DNA of 64,000 nucleotides from contig JADGNZ010000032.1 in the NCBI GenBank assembly GCA_017883205.1, forward strand, positions 1 to 64,000. The letters run 5' to 3'. Positions 1 to 6,323 of this stretch are shown piece by piece. The position numbers were made by a program, and so were the translations under genes. Positions within the stretch are counted from its first letter, which is position 1; each line of letters opens with the position of its first letter. This DNA comes from Thermoanaerobaculia bacterium (GTDB lineage Bacteria > Acidobacteriota > Thermoanaerobaculia > Gp7-AA8). The notes beneath the pieces were generated by a model. That model searched no databases. It was not told the DNA's origin and saw only the letters and a program-made list of their open reading frames with translations.

Positions 1-101
1 AACTCATCGAAGAGTTTACAAAGATTTTACAAAGATTAACAACGATTCCCACCAATTTTGTCACCACTGCCATCGAGATCGTCGCGAACGTTAGGAAAAG
101 T

Positions 102-277
102 GTCCTCAACTTTCATGACGAACGTCCTCAATTTTCAGGACGAACGTCCTCAACTTTCATGACGAACGTCCTCAATCTTCATGACGAACGTCCTCAATTT
201 TCATGACGAACGTCCTCAATCTTCATGACGAACGTCCTCAACTTTCAGGACACGCGTCCTCAAGATTCGGGAAAATT
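102..277. repeat. Tandem array of 22-bp hyphenated palindromes (8 units)
   Basis: Units begin at 102, 124, 146, 168, 190, 212, 234 and 256, so spacing is exactly 22 bp throughout. Each unit is an 18-base part resembling GTCCTCAAYTTTCAKGAC followed by GAAC. The ends of the 18-base part (GTCCT and AGGAC, or GTC and GAC in some copies) are inverted repeats around an A/T-rich centre. The last unit is degenerate, and weaker matches (GTCTTCAAC, GTCCTTCAG) continue to about 320. There are no unique spacers, so it is not a CRISPR array. Function is unknown; see the larger array at 27986-28474, which has the same spacing rule. Confidence 0.9.
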
Positions 278-333
278 TGCTCAATATCGGCGAGATTGTC
301 TTCAACGTCCTTCAGCTCCAAGTCACCTGCTTT

Positions 334-397
334 GATCCGCAGATGACGCCGATGAAAAGCATCGACATCTGCGTCTATCTGCGTCATCTGCGGATCA
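334..397. repeat. Inverted repeat, CGCAGATGA family
   Basis: The left arm GATCCGCAGATGACG pairs with the right arm CGTCATCTGCGGATC, with a partly paired centre of related words. The same words recur at 21368, 29734 and 55333. It sits immediately upstream of ribF, so it could end transcription entering from the left or shape the 5' leader of the ribF operon. Confidence 0.8.
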
Positions 398-452
398 CCG
401 CTCCCGAAACGGGTCACTGTCATGCGCGCATGCTTTAGACTCGCCGCGCCGC

Positions 453-1424
453 ATGCTCCTCATCAACGACCCACTTCGCCAGACCGATCTGCCGCGCGGC
501 TGCGTGGCCACCATCGGCAACTTCGATGGGATGCACATCGGGCATCAGGCCATCATTCGCGGCGTCGTCGCACGTGCACGCGAGACCGGACGGCCGTCCG
601 CGGTCATCACGTTTCATCCGCACCCGCTGTCGATCGTCGCGCCCGACCGCGTGCCGCCGCAGATTCTGACGCTGTCGCAGAAACACGAGCTGCTTCGCGA
701 CATGGGCGTCGACGCGCTTCTCGTGGTCCCGTTCACGCACGAGTTCTCTCGCTGGACGGCCGACCGCTTCATCGCCGAATTCCTTGTCGCGGCGCTGCAG
801 ATCACCGATGTCCGCATCGGACGCGACTTCTGCTTCGGCGCCGGACGCGAAGGGAATCTCGCCAAGCTGATGGCGGCCGGCGAGCGCTACGGCTTCGCCG
901 TTCAGGGCGTCGACGAAGTGAAGATCCGCGGGATTCGCGTTTCCAGCTCGATCGTTCGCGATGCCATCCGCAAAGGAACGATGCGCACGGTGGCGGCGGC
1001 GCTGGGCCGCACCTACTTCCTCGATGGCCGCGTCGCCACGGGCCGGCGGCTCGGGCGCAAGATCGGATTCCCAACCGTCAACGTCGATCCGTCGAACGAG
1101 CTGCATCCCGGCGGCGGCGTCTATGTCACGACGTCGCGTTTCGAGAGCTTCAGCCGCTCGTTCGAGAGCGTGACCAACGTCGGCGTCCGGCCGACACTCT
1201 ACGAAAACTACGCCATCACGATCGAGAGTCACATCTTCGATTTCGACTCCAACGTCTACGGCGACACCGTTCGCCTCTACTTCCACGAGCTGCTCCGCCG
1301 CGAGCAGCAGTTCCAGTCAGCGGTGGAGCTGACGAATCAGATCCGCATGGACATCGAGCGCTCGCGCCGCTACTTCCTCACCCATCACACGCGCTATGAC
1401 GAGGCTGGATACTCGTTTCCGTAA
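453..1424 (+). CDS. ribF: Bifunctional riboflavin kinase / FAD synthetase
   Basis: Converts riboflavin to FMN with ATP, then adenylates FMN to FAD; a cytoplasmic housekeeping enzyme. At 323 residues it has the usual family length. The N-terminal nucleotidyltransferase domain shows GNFDGMHIGH at residues 22-31, the nucleotide-binding motif of FAD synthetases. The region around residue 170 has SSSIVRDAIRKG, which corresponds to the family's SST-R motif. The C-terminal riboflavin kinase domain (about 185-315) carries GRKIGFPTVNV and GVRPTLYEN. The start at 453 is the first ATG that keeps the N-terminal strand; no good ribosome binding site is visible. It is followed after three bases by a membrane protein gene and then lptD, so it probably heads an operon. 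Confidence 0.96.
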   Translation: MLLINDPLRQTDLPRGCVATIGNFDGMHIGHQAIIRGVVARARETGRPSAVITFHPHPLSIVAPDRVPPQILTLSQKHELLRDMGVDALLVVPFTHEFSRWTADRFIAEFLVAALQITDVRIGRDFCFGAGREGNLAKLMAAGERYGFAVQGVDEVKIRGIRVSSSIVRDAIRKGTMRTVAAALGRTYFLDGRVATGRRLGRKIGFPTVNVDPSNELHPGGGVYVTTSRFESFSRSFESVTNVGVRPTLYENYAITIESHIFDFDSNVYGDTVRLYFHELLRREQQFQSAVELTNQIRMDIERSRRYFLTHHTRYDEAGYSFP

Positions 1425-1427
1425 ACC

Positions 1428-2324
1428 ATGTCCGATCCCGTTCTCTGCATCGTCGTCTACGCTGTTTTTCTGGCCGCCATGGTGGCCATGCACTTCTTCA
1501 AAACGCTCGACAGCGGCCTCGGGCCGGCGTGGCGCACCGCACTGGCGATGGGCATCGCGGTTGCGGCCGTGCTCTTCTTCGTGCGCGGTCTCTACCCGAT
1601 CGCAGGCGGCGTGGCCCTCACGCTGGCGGCGCTCTATGTCCGGCACACTGGTCAGGAGACCGAAGCGATCGACGGGATGATCGTCGGCAGTGCCATGGGC
1701 GCGTCAGCGGCCATCCCGCTGGTGATGACGGACGCGCCGGTGGCGCGGATGATGGCCGCGATGATGATGGCGGGCGCCGTGGCCGGTTACGGCATCACCT
1801 TCGCCGTTTTTCACGTCGCCGACAAGCGGAGGCAGATCGCCTTCGATGCCGCGACCGCGGCCGCAGCCATCATCGTGGCATGGTTGCTGTCGATCGCAGC
1901 CCGCTACCGGATTCCCGATCGCTATACGCTTCTCGCCGTCGCCGGCGCGCTGCCGGTCATCGTGATCGTCGCGGTTTTCCAGCAGTGGCCCGACGTTCGC
2001 GCCGAGTTGCGCCACGAAGCCTCGCTCGGATTCATGAGCGACCGCGACGTGCGCGCCACCGCGCATCCGCTGCTTCGGTTCGGCCGAGGGGGGTGGGCGG
2101 ACCGCAGGGCTCATCGTGAATTCGTGCGGCTCGCCAATCGCATCGCCCTTCGCAAACGGCAGCAGCGTGGCCGCACCGATGATGAAGCGCGTCTTTATCA
2201 GCTCGAGATCATCAAATTGCGCATGCAGATCCAGGAAATGAGCCGGATCGACCACGATGTGCTCTCAGCAAACGTCAGAGATGAAGTGTCGTCGGATACA
2301 ATGACGAAGACGCATGAGGGTTGA
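1428..2324 (+). CDS. Polytopic membrane protein of unknown function
   Basis: I do not recognise a family. The first two thirds of the 298 residues are hydrophobic, with about seven predicted membrane helices rich in Ala, Val, Ile and Met. The last third (from about residue 195) is a charged, Arg-rich soluble tail that looks helical. The gene begins three bases after the ribF stop and its end overlaps the lptD start, so the three genes are probably translated from one message. The position next to lptD hints at an envelope role, but nothing in the sequence shows one. Confidence 0.85.
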   Translation: MSDPVLCIVVYAVFLAAMVAMHFFKTLDSGLGPAWRTALAMGIAVAAVLFFVRGLYPIAGGVALTLAALYVRHTGQETEAIDGMIVGSAMGASAAIPLVMTDAPVARMMAAMMMAGAVAGYGITFAVFHVADKRRQIAFDAATAAAAIIVAWLLSIAARYRIPDRYTLLAVAGALPVIVIVAVFQQWPDVRAELRHEASLGFMSDRDVRATAHPLLRFGRGGWADRRAHREFVRLANRIALRKRQQRGRTDDEARLYQLEIIKLRMQIQEMSRIDHDVLSANVRDEVSSDTMTKTHEG

Positions 2325-4659
2325 GACCACCGCGCAACGCCAGGCCGCCTCACGCAGCACAACGCCACAATTGACGGCGCGCATCCTCGTCGCCGCACTC
2401 ACCCTCGCTGCCGCGCCTGCCGTCCTCTTCGCGCAGGTCAAGGACATGGGACCGGCCGGCCAGTACTACAACCAGCCGAAGCCGAAGTTCCGCGTCATGC
2501 CCGGTCTGAAAAAAAAGGGCGGCGATGTGAAGTTCTATGCAAAGGTGAACGAGCAGTTCGTCCGCGACGAGTACGCCATCCTCGACGGCGACGTCGTCAT
2601 CGAATATCAGGACGTCGTCATTCATGCCGACAAAGTGACGCTCAATTTCAAGACCAAAGATGTCGTGGCCGAGGGGCACGTCATCATGGATCAAGGGCCG
2701 ACGAGAATCACCGGCGATCACATCGTCTTCAATCTCGACTCGAAGACCGGTACGTTCTTCAACGCCACCGGCGCGATGCGGCCGGACATGTACTTCATCG
2801 GCGACAAGATCGAGCGGCTGTCCGAGGATCATTACCTGCTGACGAACGGGATGTTCACCTCCTGCGATCCCGACCATCCCTCGTGGTCCTTCCACGTCTC
2901 CAGTGCCGACATCACGCTCGACAACTACGCGCATCTGCGCAACGTCACCCTCCGCGCTCATGACATTCCGCTGATCTACGCACCGCGGCTCATCTGGCCG
3001 ACGAAGAGCGAGCGGTCGCAGGGACTGCTCATCCCGCGCGTCCTCATTTCGAAAACGTACGGCGACCGGCTGGAGATGGGCTACTTCATTCCGTTCGGAG
3101 ACGCCGCTGACGCCACGATCTACGCCGATCTCAACGACAAGGGTTACAACGGCATCGGCGTCAGCACGCGCTACCGGCCATCGGACGACGTGAAGCTCGG
3201 GGATCTCAGCGCCTACGTCGTCCACGACGTACAGGCCGGACGCAATCAGTGGAAGTACAAGTACCAGCACTCGCAGACCAATCTGCCCGGCGGCTTCCGC
3301 GGCGTCGTCGACATCGAAGACTTCTCGAACCTGGAGTTCTTCCGGCGCTACGACCGCGATCCGCGTCTGCACACACTCTCGCAGATCTACTCCTCGGCCT
3401 ATCTGACGAAGAATAGCAGCCGCTATTCGTTCAACTTCCTCACCGACCGCCGCGACATCCTGCTGAGCAACGTCGATCCGAACAATCCGCTTGCGCCCCC
3501 GCCGCGGCAGCGCTTCGAGCAACTCCCCACGATGCAGTTCCGGCTCTACCCGAACCGCATCGGCGAGTCGCCGTTCTATTACTCGCTCGAATCGTCGATG
3601 TCGCATCTGGCCACAAGCGGATTCGTCAACGGCCCGACCGCGAACTACTACCGCGCCGACGTCTTCCCGACGCTCTCGATGCAGCTCCGGACCCCGACGT
3701 GGTTGTCGATCCGACCGCAGGTCTCGGTGCGCGAGACGTACTACTCCGACTCGCTCGACGACGCCTCGGTTGCCAATCCGGGCGGCACACTCAACGCCGT
3801 CAACAACCCGATCGAGCGCTTTTACGCGCAGGGTCAGGTCGAAGTCGTCGGGCCGTCCGTCTCGAAAATCTTCAACAAGACCCTCGGCGGGTTCAGCAAG
3901 TTCAAGCACGTCATCGAGCCGCGCTTCCGTTATCTCTACACGACCGCCGTGAACGACCAGGAGCGCATCATCCGCTTCGATACGGTCGACTCGCCGTTCC
4001 TGCCGATCGTGAAGAACTCGGTCGAGTACTCGCTCACGCAACGGCTGATCGGACGTGAGACAGGTCCGAACGGCAACTCGCGCGAAGTGGCGTCGTTCTC
4101 GTTGACGCAGTCAGTCTCGCTCGGCAACGCCTTCACCAGCGCAACGGCGGGTGGACTGAACGGTTCGACCGTCCCGCAGACCGGAAAATTCACGCCGCTC
4201 GTCGCCAGCCTGCACGTGAATCCGTATTCGACGGTGACGCTCGACGCATCCGCAACCTTCGGCAACGTCTCGCACCAGCTCGATCAGAGCAGCCTCTCCG
4301 CGAACCTCGTCGGCACCGGAACCCGCGCCGACAAGTACCTGAGCTTCACCTGGTTCTCGTCCTACCAGCAACCGCCCGTGAACGGCGTCCCCGCCGGCGA
4401 CACCAGCTCGAGCCAGATCCGCCTCAACAGCGGCTCATCGTTGTTCAGCAACCACATCCGCGCCGACGCGCAGCTCAACTTCGACGCGAAGAAAGGCACC
4501 TTCCTCGAACAGCGCTACCTCCTCGGCGGCACCGCCTCCTGCTACGGCGTCGCACTCGAGTTCCGCCGCTACCTGGTCTTCGTCCCCGAAGAAAAAGCGG
4601 AATGGAGTTTAGGTCTCTCGATCTCGCTAAAGAACGTCGGCACGATCGGCACGCATTGA
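2314..4659 (+). CDS. lptD: LPS-assembly outer-membrane protein LptD (OstA)
   Basis: Outer-membrane beta-barrel that with the lipoprotein LptE inserts lipopolysaccharide into the outer leaflet. The 781 residues open with a signal peptide (hydrophobic stretch about 22-40, ending near LFAQ). An OstA/LptA-like jellyroll follows (about 70-165) with the alternating pattern DGDVVIEYQDVVIHADKV. The rest is a long Tyr/Phe-rich barrel region with SERSQGLLIPR near residue 230, typical of the family. The start ATG lies inside the end of the upstream gene (11-base overlap), which suggests translational coupling. Its presence shows that the organism is diderm and LPS-bearing. No lptE is evident beside it. 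Confidence 0.95.
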   Translation: MRVETTAQRQAASRSTTPQLTARILVAALTLAAAPAVLFAQVKDMGPAGQYYNQPKPKFRVMPGLKKKGGDVKFYAKVNEQFVRDEYAILDGDVVIEYQDVVIHADKVTLNFKTKDVVAEGHVIMDQGPTRITGDHIVFNLDSKTGTFFNATGAMRPDMYFIGDKIERLSEDHYLLTNGMFTSCDPDHPSWSFHVSSADITLDNYAHLRNVTLRAHDIPLIYAPRLIWPTKSERSQGLLIPRVLISKTYGDRLEMGYFIPFGDAADATIYADLNDKGYNGIGVSTRYRPSDDVKLGDLSAYVVHDVQAGRNQWKYKYQHSQTNLPGGFRGVVDIEDFSNLEFFRRYDRDPRLHTLSQIYSSAYLTKNSSRYSFNFLTDRRDILLSNVDPNNPLAPPPRQRFEQLPTMQFRLYPNRIGESPFYYSLESSMSHLATSGFVNGPTANYYRADVFPTLSMQLRTPTWLSIRPQVSVRETYYSDSLDDASVANPGGTLNAVNNPIERFYAQGQVEVVGPSVSKIFNKTLGGFSKFKHVIEPRFRYLYTTAVNDQERIIRFDTVDSPFLPIVKNSVEYSLTQRLIGRETGPNGNSREVASFSLTQSVSLGNAFTSATAGGLNGSTVPQTGKFTPLVASLHVNPYSTVTLDASATFGNVSHQLDQSSLSANLVGTGTRADKYLSFTWFSSYQQPPVNGVPAGDTSSSQIRLNSGSSLFSNHIRADAQLNFDAKKGTFLEQRYLLGGTASCYGVALEFRRYLVFVPEEKAEWSLGLSISLKNVGTIGTH

Positions 4660-5015
4660 CGCGTATTGCGGCGTGCGTGCTGTTGCTCGCCACGTTTGCC
4701 TGCAGCCGAGTCGAACAAGATCACACTCGCGACGAAGCCACGCTTCACACGCAACTCGCTTCGATGCGACGCGCCATCGCCGCGTACACGAAATCTCACG
4801 GTCGCGGCCCATCGGCGCTGCGCGAAGCGATGGCACACGTCCCGATCGATCCCATCACGCACTCCGCAACGACATGGCGCCTGACCACCGAGGAGACCGT
4901 GCCGGTGGACGACTTCACAACGCGCACCGCCGCCGCCAAACGGATCGAAATCCTCGAGATTCACAGCGGGGCGGCCGGGCGGGACGGGAAAGGGAAGCGG
5001 TATTCGGAATACTGA
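4656..5015 (+). CDS. Small lipoprotein with a GspG-like pseudopilin core
   Basis: I choose the TTG at 4656, whose last two bases are the first two of the lptD stop. This gives a clean lipoprotein signal, MTRIAACVLLLATFAC, with the lipidated cysteine at residue 16. The in-frame ATG at 4602 would add a charged stretch before the signal. The mature part (119 residues in all) has LASMRRAIAAYTKSHGRGP followed by VPIDPITHSATTWRL, the pattern of the soluble half of type II secretion pseudopilins (helix, then a loop ending in DPW-like residues). No N-terminal pilin helix is present, so it is not a pilin. A role with LptD is possible from position only. Confidence 0.8.
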   Translation: MTRIAACVLLLATFACSRVEQDHTRDEATLHTQLASMRRAIAAYTKSHGRGPSALREAMAHVPIDPITHSATTWRLTTEETVPVDDFTTRTAAAKRIEILEIHSGAAGRDGKGKRYSEY

Positions 5016-5019
5016 GTTG

Positions 5020-5238
5020 TCAGGCAACGACCAGACTGTGCTCGGCATGACGCAGCACAGCTTCGACCTGCTCCCGAGTTACACCGGGGAACCATTCGAG
5101 GAAGTCATCCACGCGGGCGCCGTCTTCGAGATTTGCAAACAGAGCCTGGACCGGAACCCGTGTGCCGGCGAAAACCCAAGCGCCGCTGACTTTTTCGGGC
5201 GTCCGCTCAACCGCCGAGCACGTGCTCCAATCAAGCAT
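5020..5238 (-). CDS. DUF433 family antitoxin-like protein
   Basis: This 72-residue protein matches the DUF433 pattern closely: ISGTRVPV-like GAWVFAGTRVPVQALFANLE, then FLEWFPGVTREQVEAVLRHAE. DUF433 proteins are winged-helix-like and often precede a DUF5615 PIN-fold toxin. Here the next sequence on the same strand is the end of a convergent lipoprotein gene, so the usual partner is missing. It may be an orphan antitoxin or a regulator in its own right. Confidence 0.85.
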   Translation of the reverse strand: MLDWSTCSAVERTPEKVSGAWVFAGTRVPVQALFANLEDGARVDDFLEWFPGVTREQVEAVLRHAEHSLVVA

Positions 5239-5315
5239 GCGAAAAGGCTAGCCGATGCAGCGCATGGCAGCAAGTTCGTAACGTGTCCAAGCCCGACCGT
5301 TACAATGGCCATCAC

Positions 5316-5642
5316 ATGAGCAGTCCAATGTCGAAGGAGATGGCTCAAGGGTGGATGAATGCCTGGCAATCCGTCGAAGATCGCCAGCGCCAGGAGCTTC
5401 GAAAAGAAACGTTCGAAGAGAAATTTGAGGCGCTAGCGTATCTGATGGAATCAGCCGGTCTTTTCGATCTTTCCCAGCTTGATCAAGAAGATCAGGAAGC
5501 GCGGGAGCGTTGGGCGCGCCTTCAGTCTCGAGAGTCACTGTTGTGTTCCCCCACCCCATCCACTACCCTCCCGCGATCGTGCCGAACGTCTACACATTCA
5601 AGGATTTCGAAGGGAGCAGCCATCGGATCCTCATCGATCTGA
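5316..5642 (+). CDS. Small conserved-looking protein, 3' end runs into the next gene
   Basis: I do not recognise a named family. The first 75 or so residues look real: acidic and helical, with KFEALAYLMESAGLFDLSQL and EARERWARLQSR. The last 35 residues (Ser/Thr/Arg-rich, after SLLC) are read out of frame from the start of the downstream methyltransferase gene and look like a run-on tail, as if an original stop codon was lost. The ATG at 5316 is preferred; another ATG lies at 5328. Total length is 108 residues. It points away from the DUF433 gene, so the two are divergent. Confidence 0.6.
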   Translation: MSSPMSKEMAQGWMNAWQSVEDRQRQELRKETFEEKFEALAYLMESAGLFDLSQLDQEDQEARERWARLQSRESLLCSPTPSTTLPRSCRTSTHSRISKGAAIGSSSI

Positions 5643-6253
5643 TTCGCCGCTTCGCGCCTCGCGGTGGAACTCTCCTCGACCTTGGCGCGGCTGGCGGCGA
5701 GCTCGGTTCGGCCGTGCGCGAGCAGTTCGATCAGACCATCGGCTTCGAGTACGACGCCGATCGGATCGGACAGCTTCGCAGCCGTTTCGATCAGATCGTC
5801 ATCGCCGATCTGGAGACGGTTCGAACCCTGCCATCGAACGTCAGCGCCATCGTTCTGGCCGACATCATCGAGCACCTGCGCAACTCGACGAACCTGCTGC
5901 GCATGGTCAAGCAGTCACTGACGAGCGACGGCGTCCTCTTCCTCTCCGTGCCGAACATCGCCAACATCACGGTCCGCCTCGGGTTGCTCTTCGGCGTGTT
6001 CGAATACCGCGACCGAGGAATTCTCGATTTCACGCATCTCCGGTTTTTCACCATGCGCACGATCCGCCGCGAGATCGAAAAGGCCGGCTTTCACATCGTG
6101 GCCATCCGCGGCTCGTCCGTGCCCATCCGCCTGATCATCGGCTGGATGCCGGACGTGCTGCTGCGCCTCGGCGAGCGCGTGCTGACCTGGATCACGCGCG
6201 TGTGGCGAGGACTGTTCGCGTATCAGATCATCCTGGTGGCGAAGGTGGGGTAA
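5510..6253 (+). CDS. Class I SAM-dependent methyltransferase
   Basis: A Rossmann-fold methyltransferase of the UbiE/COQ5-like type. Counting from the TTG at 5510, motif I is LLDLGAAGGELG at residues 55-66. An acidic residue at the end of strand 2 (GFEYDAD) and VLADIIEHL (motif IV) follow. The C-terminal third has hydrophobic stretches (LRLGERVLTWITRVWRGLF) that could touch the membrane. The start is uncertain: a GTG at 5579 giving VPNVYTFKDFEG would fit many relatives and would avoid most of the overlap with the upstream small gene. The substrate cannot be told. Confidence 0.85.
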   Translation: MGAPSVSRVTVVFPHPIHYPPAIVPNVYTFKDFEGSSHRILIDLIRRFAPRGGTLLDLGAAGGELGSAVREQFDQTIGFEYDADRIGQLRSRFDQIVIADLETVRTLPSNVSAIVLADIIEHLRNSTNLLRMVKQSLTSDGVLFLSVPNIANITVRLGLLFGVFEYRDRGILDFTHLRFFTMRTIRREIEKAGFHIVAIRGSSVPIRLIIGWMPDVLLRLGERVLTWITRVWRGLFAYQIILVAKVG

Positions 6254-6280
6254 CGCGCCAGGCTTCACACCCACACCACC

Positions 6281-6322
6281 GCCGGGCAGGGACGCCCGGC
6301 GGATGCAGGCAAGAAAGCCTGC
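6281..6322. terminator. Twin hairpins between convergent genes
   Basis: Two short perfect stems lie side by side: GCCGGGC/GCCCGGC (6281-6300) and GCAGGC/GCCTGC (6305-6322). They fill the gap between the methyltransferase (plus strand) and the YfhO-type gene (minus strand) and probably stop transcription from both sides. There is no strong U-tract. The words GGGACGCCCGGC recur in other hairpins of this window. Confidence 0.5.
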
Positions 6323-6323
6323 T

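Larger units (their letters stand above)
1..452. other. Left-edge non-coding region
   Basis: No convincing gene is visible here. The first 60 bases are A+T-rich compared with the rest, with short imperfect repeats of the word ACAAAGATT. A 22-bp tandem array follows (102-277), then a degenerate tail, then a hairpin of the CGCAGATGA family (334-397) just before ribF. One minus-strand reading frame (238-423) runs across the array and has no recognisable protein character, so I treat it as chance. Confidence 0.7.

Noticed and set aside
102-277. CRISPR array
   Set aside because: Units follow each other directly at 22 bp and there is no unique spacer or cas gene.
2350-4041. 563-codon open frame opposite lptD
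   Set aside because: It is the antisense shadow of lptD in GC-rich DNA; the Asp/Val/Arg composition is typical of such shadows.
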